Below, piece after piece: positions 21,201 to 31,145 of a DNA stretch of 64,000 bases. The number at the start of each line of letters is the position of its first letter. The stretch's first letter is position 1. The stretch comes from Auriscalpium vulgare (taxonomy: Eukaryota; Basidiomycota; Agaricomycetes; Russulales; Auriscalpiaceae). The notes beneath the pieces were generated by a model, which did no database searches, was not told the origin of the DNA, and saw only the letters and a program-made list of their open reading frames with translations. The stretch lies in assembly GCA_019915015.1 (NCBI GenBank), contig JAHBBC010000039.1:124001-188000 (forward strand), in the 5' to 3' direction. Both the position numbers and the translations under genes were made by a program.

Positions 21201-22900
21201 CGCCGTCGAGCGCACGGAGGTCGACAACAGCCGTGGATCGAAGCGGGGAGCGGTGGGCCACTGCAGGGCGCACGAGCAGCGGGCTGACGTGGATTTGGCG
21301 GGTGGGGCGCGGCGGTGCGTCGACGGATACTACATACGAAGACGTTGAATTCGAGCAAGGAACGGAAGAACACGCAACTCACAACGGTCAGCCAGTAGCT
21401 GTCCTCGCTCTGCGACGGGCTCAGCGCGCCGGGCGTCGCAGCCTGCGACGACGGCGCGCGCAGATGGTGCTGTGGCGCACGTATCGGAGGTTCGGCGGTC
21501 TTGGTCTCGGCCTCAGAGGAGGGTGTGTGCTGTGAGTGTGCGACGGCGGGCGGCGAGCAGCTCTTCTCGTCCTCGTCTTCCCAGCTGCGCGTAAGTGCCG
21601 ACGCGACTTTGGCTTCGTGAGCGAGGCCAAATAGGGTATATACCCGTGCACGCCGATCGCTTGTCAGATCCTCCTCTCACGAAGATGGCGTCCCTTCAGG
21701 AAGCACGGTCCAAGCGGCGGTCAGGCCGCTCTCGCCGGCGCGTGAGCTTGGTGGGCGCGCTTGCCTTGCAGTACGCCCGCGAGGCCTATGGACCCTCGGT
21801 GTACGGCGCCCCCGCCTTCCTACCACGGTCCCACACCTGGGGACTGTACCGGTCAGCCTCCCTTCGCACCCATTTGGATCACGGTACGTACTGTCGCCCC
21901 GACTCCTTGCAACACGGCCCCGAGACAGCGGGCGTTTGCTCTGGCGGCCCAGTCGCTCACCCACTCGCTTGCCAGATGCGTGTCGCCCTGTGGCCCAGTC
22001 CCGTCCGTGCATGTCCGCGCGACTGCATCGCCCCCAACACCACGCATATATGCGCCGTCTCCGTCTCCCGTGAGCCGTGAGTCTATGGCTTCCCTTGCGC
22101 ACGTCGCTCTCTGACAATGTGCCTCGATTGCCAGGTTTCATCGTGCTCAATCTGTCGTGATTTCCCAGACGCAGTAGTACTTGCACCACGCGCTAGACAG
22201 CTTGTCCTAGCCTTATCTCAGTCTGTCACTCGAGTATATATACTTACGCACGTCGCTGCTCCTGATCATGGTCCCATAACTTCAAGCTCTACGGGGTTGG
22301 GTCCATCGGCATTGTTGGACAGCGTCCGACAGGAGCGTGGTGCGTGTAGTTCCTGAGCAGAAAATACCGATCTTTAGGGTATAGTGTTAGAGAGAATAAC
22401 GGGAAGTTGAAGGCTACATACCAGGCGAGCATCTCTGCGAGGTGATGGGGTTGGGCGCCGTTGGGCGCGCAGAGATGGGTAGAGGCGGGCACGGGACGTT
22501 GACATGCCCTACCACGTTTGGGTCGAAGCGTGGAACGGGGGGCCCCACAGAGCACACGGGCAGCGGGATGACGTGAATTGAAGGGTACAGCACGGCGGTA
22601 CGTCGACAGATGCTGATACGAAGACGTTGAAGTAGAGCAATGTAGGGAAGACACGCAACTCACAACGGTCGGTCAGGAAGAAGCCGCGCAGAAGCCTTGC
22701 CAGGCTAACAGACCATCAGGTATGGCGTCATGAGTGTGTCAAAAAGGCGGATTATGGCGGTGGGCTGCTACGTCCACGGCCGCTCTTGATTGAATTTGCC
22801 CGCGAAGGTCTCGGCAAATGAGAGCGGACAGATCATATATTGGAGGACGAGGGATAGTCAATCACGCCCGGAGAGAGAGAGCATCGTGGACTGGAATGGC
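18300..22900. repeat. Degenerate dispersed repeats (families R0, R1, R3)
   Basis: No gene recognised. Contains R0 (19480-19640 and 21605-21735, marked by the hairpin GTTTGGC...GCGAGCGAG...GCCAAAC), R1 (19750-20110 and 21840-22320, marked by TTGCAGTACGGCCTCGACA and a CATATATGCGC segment) and R3 (21090-21420 and 22360-22690, marked by a GGCGGATGGGGTTGGGCGCCG block). The same blocks recur in both orientations elsewhere in the window. ORFs in this GC-rich stretch are not conserved between copies and were not annotated. Confidence 0.6.
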
Positions 22901-22929
22901 ATGAATGTCGGCGGATGATGGTGGACGGA

Positions 22930-24470
22930 AGCAAGATAGATCGACCAAGTCGCACGGCGGGCGCACCTCGGTCGTCACCTTCACACCCGCCATCATCTAC
23001 TAAACTCTGACTCCTGGCGCGCCTACCTCGCGATGTTATATGTTTCGACGCAGAGGATCGTTGGTAAGTATTTCCATCCATAGCTGTTACAATAAAACTC
23101 ACCTTTGCAAAATCGGTCGACAGACACGGACGACGCGCTACTAGTACGCGCAAAACTGAGCAGCCGTACCACCGTGCTCAAAGCCTCAAGGTTCACGTCG
23201 TAGAAGACGACCCGGCTAGTAGGATTTGCGTGTTGGATGTGCAGAAGTTTGGCGGTGCGTCGACCTCCGTTTCTTTGTCTCTGCGCTCACTGACGACTGG
23301 CATAGATATTTTGCTCCCTTTGACCGTCATGAGCATCTTGTATACCGGCTCCTCACCCACCCGAAGGGCTTGACACCAAAACCTGCCTGATAACTCGCTT
23401 TCATTCGTCTCGCGAAGAGTCCGAGTCCGCGCTACCATGCTATCTGCTCTCCCGGGCCATACGCATTCCGCCCGCCTTCGACGCTGCCTCTTCGGAACCC
23501 CTTCACACATCGACGAGTCTCACCAGCAGGAAGGCGCCTGGCGAAAAATCTTGACGAAGCTATAGGTAGGTTTTTCCTTCGCATTCATGGTCTCATGCAC
23601 TCACCGACGGCCGCGCAGGTCGTCACTCTCGCAACAATGGTTGCTCCCCTCCGTTTCCTCGAGGAGATATGTCAATGACACGCCTAGCTCGCCTCAAGCT
23701 CGTCGATGCAGGCCAGACGACCGATCGCACGGGCCCAGAGGTGCGCACAATTGTTGATTAGCAGTTTGGAGACGTACTGACGACCTGACTGCGCAGCAAT
23801 GTTTGACCTCTCTCCAGCCATGAGGATCCGCTAGCACCGTCCATTATCGCTGTTGCAACTAAGACGCTAGTGCGCAGCATTGACTGCCCCGTGTAAGCAG
23901 GACGAGGTCTCGTGCGGCAAGTTGTTTATCGTGTAGAAGTTGACGACGATGGCGGTGGAGCTGGAACAGGCATGGCAGCGGTACGTCCTCCCCCTTTCGA
24001 CCGCGCGTCGCTTTCTCACTTCCACCCAGGCTCCCAGCCCGCTGTGCCGAAGCTCGTAGTCCTGATAGTCTTCTTTGTATGCTCTGAACCAACGACTTTG
24101 TTTGCATTTAGACCCGCGTCCTCCTGCGTGAACACTACCGCGACCGGGACGTTCCAAGTTGAGCCGCAAATGCTGCACTCGCTGCTGTGCGGCTATGGCG
24201 GGGGGCGAAGGCTGTGTCTTGCCGATGCCTCGTGCCCAAAGACTCGCCGCGGCGTTCCTCGCAAGCCGAACGCGGGCGACTCAACACGAAGGTCCCCTGC
24301 TCGACCTCGGGGCAGAGCAGAAATTGAAAGGTATTTCTACAGACTCAATGCGAAGGACGTTAGGTATGCGCGCGAAGCTACGGGGCATGGGAAGCGGGCG
24401 CCTGATCTCATCGCATCGCAGAAGCTCGGCTACGAACACAGGTACGCTGCAAGGCTGAGCCTGGCTGAGC
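22930..24470 (-). other. Module H upstream of gene B (putative divergent spliced gene)
   Basis: Sequence conserved, by eye, with 34690-36215, 61140-62660 and (inverted) 39720-41300. Each copy lies directly upstream of an MLKL-like first exon and points away from it. On the minus strand there are plausible splice sites such as GCAAAG|GTGAGT near 23110 and a conserved coding-like stretch YKEDYQDYELRHSGLGAWVE at about 24030-24090. Reading frames around it are broken in some copies, so it may be an intron-rich gene, a pseudogene, or a transcribed leader. Function unknown. Confidence 0.35.
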
Positions 24471-24491
24471 GCTGATTCTTATCGCCCATAT

Positions 24492-24521
24492 GCGTCCACA
24501 AGTGTCCACAAGGGTCCACAG
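24492..24521. promoter_or_regulatory. Triple GTCCACA box upstream of gene B
   Basis: Three tandem copies of the box (GCGTCCACAAG, TGTCCACAAG, GGTCCACAG) about 75-100 bp before the start codon. The same triplet lies at the same distance upstream of genes C, D and E, between the MLKL-like gene and the divergent module H. It may be a shared promoter element; this is inference. Confidence 0.45.
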
Positions 24522-24591
24522 CCCCGCCAATCTCTTTTCTCGTCGCCCACGTACACCAACATCGTCCTCGACCGTATCCACTACTACCAGC

Positions 24592-27462
24592 ATGCGTCTT
24601 GCTATCCGTGGATCGACAACTATCGTTCAACAAGCCTCGTCTACATCGTTCTCTGTCCAGAGGACCCCGCGCCCGGCCGATTCGCCCGTAGTCGATGCTG
24701 GGTTAACGCTGGCCCACATGTTCGCTCAGGTCGCGACTCTAGTACCCATCCCCGCGGTGTCGGTTGCCGCGACGGCTCTCACAAGCGTCTTGGATGCATA
24801 TACGGTATGTGTCTGTCGCGCTTGAACTTGATTAATTAGCGCTCAGTTGTCGCCCGCGATCCAGTGCGTTCAAGCCAATCGCGATCGTTGTTTCCGCCTT
24901 TCCCAGCGGGCTTTCACGATTCTGTACGAGCTCAATGAGGCGATGGAGGGTAAATGGGATGACGCACCTCCGGCATTGCTCGAAAGCGTTGTCAAGTTCT
25001 CGCAGTAAATTCCTGCGCACATGTTGAGGTTGAGATTTCGTGACTAATTTCGTGCAGCGTGCTCCTTTCCTTGCGAGACACCATGAAGCAAATTGCTTCC
25101 GCCAGTGTTGCCCGACGAATTCTGTCCGGATCGAAATCCTCCGGCCTTCTCGATGACTACGAGCGCCTTTTGCAGGATATGCAAGCATCATTTCAGGTGA
25201 GGGTGTCGAGTTTGTGATTGGCCACCAATTCTAACAATGTGGGTGCAGGTTACCTCTATGGTTGCAGTGCAGTATGCACTGCATGTGCAATCCAGCCGAC
25301 TGTTGGATATACAGCAAGCCATGCTGTCAACCCACCAGAGCCAAAGATCCTCTGTGTCAAAGGACAGCCATGGGGTATGCAATCCTTCTGCTTGGGGAAT
25401 GTGTACTTGTTGTGTTGACTTAGATGTGCGACCTGCAGTTCCCCAGATATCATCAGTCCGCCATTCAACTGCAGAGGGCAAACAATAGGGCCCTTGGGTG
25501 GTTTTCAGGTACATCGGAAGGAATGGTGGATGGACAGAAGGTGTTAGTCAAGACATATGGGCAGGACAATGCAGCAACAAATATGGTATATCTGGTTACT
25601 GATACATAATAATGTACCACTGACACCATCACACTGTATTTACAGTGGGCTGAAGAAGTGAAGATGCTGCAGAAGCTCTTGTGTGTCATCTTATTCTTGC
25701 CCTGTCCTGTTTCTGATAGCCATCATTTTAGCCATGCAAACCTTCCACATATGGTTGGATACTCTGATGAAGAAACACCCAATCCATTTATATTGCTATC
25801 AAATAGTACAGTGCACCTTTCTCAATTGTCTATACATTGACCCCAGCTCCATGTAGCACAAACCCATGAATACACCTCATACATGCATCATGTTGCTCGA
25901 ACTGAGGATACACACCTTGGTATACACAAGCTTGTCCAAGCAGTATGCTTATTCCCTGCATGAGTCACAAGCAATATTGACTTTCACATCCATGAGGCCA
26001 TTGATGTGTTTGTGAGTCTCATTTATTGTCTAGTTGCTTCCAAAGATGACAATATACAGTCTGCTGCTTCATTTATCACACAACATCTATCTCTTGACCA
26101 AGGGCAGATTTGTTTGTTCATCAAAGTAAGATTCAGGCTCACAGAGTGAAAGCTGTATGATGAATTTACTGGGCTAAATAGAACAGCACATTTGTTGTTG
26201 ACAACAACGACTTGGATTTCAAGGTGGTGGTTGGGCTACCATCTAGAGGAGCTCAACTACATCCGGTGACAATGATGGGCTGGGCACCTATTGGGGAGAA
26301 ATGGAACCGGAGCTTGAATGTTCTTATTGGAGAGCAAATCTTACATGCTGTGGGTGGTAAATTTATACATCATATTGTCTTTGTGCTGATGAAAGGTGTA
26401 GCTTGAAACTGCAACTCTTACAGGATACTACTACACTGTATCCTCTATTCACCTTCTTGCAAGTATTCATGGCTCTCTTGATGATGGTCATCCAGGTATG
26501 ATACCTCCGCCTTTACGAATGATGGTTCCATTATAAATGACTTTCATTGGCAGCCCCTTTTCGATCTAAAGATTGGAGTCAAAGCTTGCCCTTTGATTTC
26601 CTGATGGAAATTCCAATGCAGTCACAAGTGGGCGATGTTGGCTATGTCACAGCCACTAGTCCTGTCTTCCATCCAATGTTCAACATCTTTGAAAGGGACC
26701 TTGCTGCACAGCATTGCTTTGACTTAAAAATACACTGCAGCCAAAATGGCATTGAACTAGGCAACATGAGTGCTCCTATCTTTGAAAGGATACATGAAAA
26801 TACAGTGCGTCTAGGGGACAGAAGGCAGGTTTAATCCACCTGATGTGCCTGTGATATGCTCACCATAAATAAATTAGATTTAAGAGTACCATTCAATTTT
26901 TACCTCCCACAACTGGCACCACTCGACGGCTGCTCTCATTCCAATATTATTGCAAGGCCATCTGTAATGTTTTCAGAAATGCCGACTCTTTATGGACAGG
27001 TTCTGAGCCAAGAGGCATTGAACTGTACCTCATGAAAGGTGGTGTCATCCATTCTCTGTAGTGCCAGGGCTTGTTATTGATATTTTGGTTTAGTTTCCAT
27101 GGTTTCATTCATAGACACATACTGGCTTGATTGCTCAGTCGACAACAGCCAGTGCTCTACTTCCTCAACCAATGGAAACCTTCAAGAAACAAAGCTACAT
27201 GATCTTAAATCTGACTTGATTGCTGAGTGGGACCCTATCACTGGCAGTCGTCAAGTTCAGCTTGTTGGTGTATTCGATCCTACCCAGTGGTCCACAAAAT
27301 ATAAGACAACCCTCACATTGTTGAAGACAAGGGGGCCAAGGTAAACACTTTGCTGTACAACATACCAGTATGCTCATATGATTGGCTAGATTCTCAGTGA
27401 ATCCAGTTTGCACTGGACAGTACCCCGATGATGGTGGGAGATATAGTGTCAAAATACTTTAA
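24592..27462 (+). CDS. Gene B: MLKL-like N-terminal domain plus kinase-like domain, multi-exon
   Basis: Start ATG 24592 (MRLAIRGSTTIVQQ). Exons read from GT-AG borders and comparison with A and C: 24592-24804, 24865-25004, 25058-25196, 25249-25374, 25439-25585, 25646-25680, 25732 onward, then several shorter exons and a final exon ending in VKIL and TAA at 27462. Residues 1-165 form a helical domain like the N-terminal domain of fungal MLKL-type proteins (NRDRCFRLSQRAFTIL, MEGKWDDAPPALLESVVKF). A kinase-like N-lobe follows: GWFSGTSEGMVDGQKVLVK with the beta-3 Lys, WAEEVKMLQKL with the alpha-C Glu, then LPHMVGYSDEETPNPFILL. No HRD or DFG motif was found where expected. The C-terminal part has GDVGYV and MFNIFERD motifs shared by the family. 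The donor after LGDRR reads GC or a shifted GT, so splicing there is uncertain. Probably a membrane-acting cell-death or recognition protein, by analogy only. Confidence 0.6.
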
Positions 27463-28202
27463 TAGAAATATAGTAGTGGAATGTTATCGCAATATTCAAC
27501 TATCGTGTTGTAAAATATCTCTAAGTTCTGTTGGATCTCTATCTGCCTGTGAGACGGTAGTAAAATATGAATGGTCAGGGATTGTGGTTTGCCCAAAAAG
27601 ATATCAGGAAGTGTATCCTGAGAGTGACAAGATGCCAAATAGACAGCTGCTCCAACTGCCGAGGTGCCATGGATGTCCAAGCTGACACATCCAGAGAGCC
27701 TCAAAGATCTCGCCACATTGTCCCATGGTTCCCTTGAGCTGAGGCTGAAGTTCTCGAGAACTATGAGGCATTGCACCATTATTGGATTGAGCCCGAGCCC
27801 AACAGAAGGAAGGGGGTTGAATGGATCATCATTCTGACAACAGATGACAACCACGGCGATCGTACCCGCTAACTCGAGATTGTGCAGACACCTCACGACA
27901 TTGTCGAGGCTGGCCCAGCAACGGATCTCCATCCGACGTCCCGATGGGAACCTTGGATCATGGGTATGGGTCCAGAGCCAGTTACAGTCCACCTCAACGA
28001 CGAGGGTGCTCGAAGAATCCCACTTCTTTATCAGCTCTTTCAATTGTTGTAGCAGCTCGTCATTCGTGGGCACAACAAGTCCGACCGACGTTGCCGTTTC
28101 TGGCCGCCGCTCCGGCGCGCGGGCGGTGCGAGAGGAGTCCGGCACGGTGGACGAGGGCTGCGCTGACCCCGTACTGGCACCTAGGGCAGGCCAATTCGAC
28201 AT
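27459..28202 (-). CDS. G1: unrecognised 247-residue protein, intact
   Basis: ATG at 28202, stop at 27459, intronless as read. Its stop overlaps the stop of gene B by four bases in convergent orientation. The N-terminal 45 residues are Ser/Pro/Arg-rich. The rest is compact with NDELLQQLKELIKKW, FPSGRRMEIRCWASLDNV and EPWDNVARSLRLSGCVSLD. G2 at 47.5-49.1 kb encodes a clear paralogue (NDELL / DDELL, RRMEIRCWASLDN / WRCVEIHCWANIDY, EPWDNV / DGWDNL). No domain recognised; no signal peptide or membrane segment. Conservation between two diverged copies supports it as a real gene. Confidence 0.6.
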   Translation of the reverse strand: MSNWPALGASTGSAQPSSTVPDSSRTARAPERRPETATSVGLVVPTNDELLQQLKELIKKWDSSSTLVVEVDCNWLWTHTHDPRFPSGRRMEIRCWASLDNVVRCLHNLELAGTIAVVVICCQNDDPFNPLPSVGLGLNPIMVQCLIVLENFSLSSREPWDNVARSLRLSGCVSLDIHGTSAVGAAVYLASCHSQDTLPDIFLGKPQSLTIHILLPSHRQIEIQQNLEIFYNTIVEYCDNIPLLYFY

Positions 28203-29450
28203 TCAGATCGTGCGGAGAGGAGCCTAGTTGTGAGGCGAGGGCAAACTGTGGCGATAGACGAGGTGGACAACCGGGGCGGGGAAAGAGGAAGGGTGTGGCG
28301 CGTAGGACGGGTCGGTCGGGGAGGACGACGGCCTGGGTAGGGAGAAAGACGGCCTGGGTAGGTAGGGGGAGGAAGAGGTAGGGAGGACGGAACGAAAGCT
28401 GGGGTGAGGAGGAAGACGGCCTGGGTAGAGAGGACCGGGTGGGCAGAAGACGGTGGTGGGGAACGGGGGCACGGAGGGAAGGGCGAGGGAGGAGAGTGGC
28501 TGGATTGTGTAGAGTGCGGGGCTGGTGACACGGGAGTCGGATACGCTGCAGCGGAAGGGCGGGCGAGGGGAGGAGATTCGGGTTGTGGATGATGCAGGCG
28601 TCGTGTTTCTGAAGATCAGCAAGAACATGACGGGCTTATATCCCTGCCTTGAGTGCCGCAAAGACGTTCTTGATGGCCCAATGCAGCAGAGTGTACCGCG
28701 ATGTTCTGCGGGCCACAGCTGCGGAGCCAAACGTACGCCACGTACAATCGCGCTCAACGCGACATGCATCGGTTTTGAAACGATTGAGACTGACGTGGTG
28801 AGCTACAAAATGTGTTAGTAGGGCCAGTAAGCTCGAGCACGCACGCTCGTGGTCACTGTCGGCTGCCTATGATCCTGCGCGAGGTCAGAGGCTGACCCAC
28901 TGGCCCGCACCCCCCTGCACCATCATATTGCCATTGACTGCAGCTATTGTCCTGAGGGCTATAGAAGCACACATATGAGAGCTTGAAGAGAGAAAGAATT
29001 ACCATGCAAAGGAGTAAAAGGATTTTTCCAGTAAGGTTCCCTACATTTTGATAGCCAGCAAGCAGGATGAGGTGCCCACAAGCACTTTGTCTGAGATCTC
29101 TCTGGCTCAGTCAAGAAGGAGACACAATGGACTTGCTTGGAGTCTGCATGTGATGGCAGGTGCATGTTGGCTCTGTATGTGTGCTGCAGAAGATTGGTGT
29201 GGAGAGTGTTGAGATGTTGGTGTTGATAGTGGTGGGAGTTTGGGACCAAGGTGACGGGTCGGCGGTTGGCCGGCAGCCGCCGCCGCGCCGGCCCGGGCCG
29301 GATTGCCCGCCTGGCCCCGCGCGCTTCGTTGCTTGCTGCCGGTGCAGTATTGGCGAGCTGAAGGTGAGAGTCGATTGAAGCTACCGAGTGGAGGCATCTG
29401 GATGTCTGATGGGTCCCTGTAGAGTACTCTCTAAGGGCGAGGGCACGCCA
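28203..29450. other. Upstream region of G1 with G-rich imperfect repeats
   Basis: Positions 28250-28500 are strongly purine-biased with repeated GACGGCCTGGGTAG and GGGAGGA units. The block 28455-28570 (CACGGAGGGAAGGGCGAGGG, GGATACGCTGCAGCGGAAGG) is shared with 49195-49300 upstream of G2, so the duplication of G1/G2 includes their 5' regions. No further gene seen. Confidence 0.5.
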
Positions 29451-30460
29451 TGGTGGGTGACGTCATAACATTTGCAGTACGCGCCGATCACCAAGAGAGA
29501 GAGACGTGCTGGACTCGTGCTGGTCAATGGGCGCCGGGTCTCTGGAAGAATGTGCATCGATCTCTGTTGTCAATCGCGCGCCCGATCTCCGATGCCGACT
29601 ATAATACCCACCTAGTGCATATGGTATCAAAACATGCATGGCATGGTCCTACAAGCATCCTAACCCTCGCCACAGCGAAACTCTGTCTCTCTGTTGCAGC
29701 CTAGGCCATGCATCGAACTACTCCCAGTCACTATCCCCACTCTCCTCCTCGTCGTCATCCTCGCCCTCGCCATCCTCGTCGACGTCATCCTCTTCCTGGC
29801 CCTTCGGCTTGGCGCCCGTCGTGCTGGCCGGCCCCGACGAGACGAGGGCGTAGCTGTCCTCGCTCCGATGCGACGGGATCTGCGTTCCGGGCGTCGGAGC
29901 CTGCGACGACGGCGCGCGCAGACGGAGCTGTGGGGCACGTACAGGTCCGGCGGTCTGTTTGGCTTGGTGAGCGAGGCCAAACAGTGTGTGGTGTGCTGGA
30001 CCCGTGCACGCCGGCGCGTCGACAGCTGATGCTCTCCTCGGTCCCGCACGGTGGGCCTGTGCCTGTATCGGTGGGCCCAGCTTGACCGTCGCGCGCACTC
30101 GGACTCGTCGCACTGACAGTTCGCGCCTACACAGCACATCGGCCCTAAATGTCCGGAGCTGTGGAGGTCAGGGAGTGCGGAAGGCGCCGAGCTGTCCGGA
30201 GCTGATCCGTTCTCGCACCAGATCCAGAGGAAGTCCTGAGCAGGGCGTAGTGACCTTTATTTGGACTCCTACACATAGCCAAACAACGCGCGACGCGAGG
30301 CGACGCGTCTCCCCAAGTCGCGCTCCCCGCCCAGTCACGCCGCCCCCAACCATGGCCATCCGGACCCCGTGCGAAAGCTGGGGATGGGGCCGTATATATA
30401 GCGCCATGCGTCGCCCGTCCCCTGCGTTCGCTCCTTCCCCACTTCTCCCACCTTTCCCCG
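29451..30460. repeat. Dispersed repeat R0 and flanks
   Basis: The stretch 29945-30115 carries the R0 hairpin (CTGTTTGGCTTGGTGAGCG then GAGGCCAAACAG) and matches 50455-50615 closely. The two occur at the same position relative to G1 and G2, indicating a longer duplication. Near 30390 there is a TATA-like GTATATATAG followed by CT-rich sequence, which may serve the small gene below. Confidence 0.5.
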
Positions 30461-30464
30461 CCAC

Positions 30465-30888
30465 CATGCCGCCACTCCACGACTCCCCTCGCCATCCTAT
30501 GTATCGTCGGTGAGCAACTTCGACTCGTATCAGCCAGCAGGAGCACCGGGATTGACACTTGGCTGTATACTGTCTCAGCAAGGCTCGACATCCGAGTTCC
30601 AGGCTCCGACTCACCGCCGAGAGGTAAGTGCTGCGTCGAGTCACCCTGAAAGCTGCTAACTCCTGCATATTCTAGGTGTATATGCGCCGGACGTCGACGT
30701 CAACGGTGAGTACCCATCCCTTGTAGAGTGCTCGAGCTCACTTGTTCCTCTGTAGTCCACCTCAACGGCCACCGGAATTTTGCGCGTGTTGCGGCCGGTA
30801 AGCACCTTTCCCGTCGGTCCTTTCACTCGCATCTCACTGAACTCGCCCGTCAGCATGCAGGAACTGTATTTCTGTAGCTACTAGGGTT
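30465..30888 (+). CDS. Putative short gene with five tiny exons
   Basis: ATG at 30465 in a good context (GCCACCATG), 75 bp after a TATA-like box and a CT-rich leader. Candidate exons end at GTGAGC (30510), GTAAGT (near 30623), GTGAGT (near 30710) and GTAAGC (near 30800), with acceptors TCTCAG, TTCTAG, TCTGTAG and CGTCAG. All introns are then phase 2 and the reading ends at TAG around 30888, giving about 67 residues, Arg/Pro-rich with CACC. No family recognised. The regular splice pattern is the only support; it could be a gene fragment or a non-coding transcript. Confidence 0.3.
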
Positions 30889-31019
30889 ACGATTGTGTAG
30901 CATAGTCGCTCTGTAGCATGTAACTAGAATTTGCGAATATATGCGCTATTTAATCGTATTTTGAGCGTAAATTGAATGAAAATGAGCGAAAATATAGGCA
31001 ACAGTGAGCAGGGCCCTGA

Positions 31020-31145
31020 CCTGTGCCCCGTCGGGCATCCTCTGGACACGCGGAAAATCCTGAGGATGCCCAGAGGATGTCCGGACCTGGGCAGGGTACG
31101 GGCAGACGCCGGGAATATGGAATGCCCGGAGGATGCCCGGCGTCG
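31020..31145. repeat. Cluster of GGATGCCC inverted motifs
   Basis: Within about 110 bp the motif GGATG(C/T)CC or its complement GGGCATCC occurs six times, arranged so that several hairpins can form. Not related to the surrounding R families. Confidence 0.5.

Noticed and set aside
20575..21535. Long ORFs of 217-232 codons on both strands
   Set aside because: They lie in R3-type repeats, and the frames are not preserved in the other copies of the repeat.
28200..28500. G-rich tract as telomeric repeats
   Set aside because: Units are GACGGCCTGGGTAG-like, not TTAGGG; it is a local purine-rich minisatellite.
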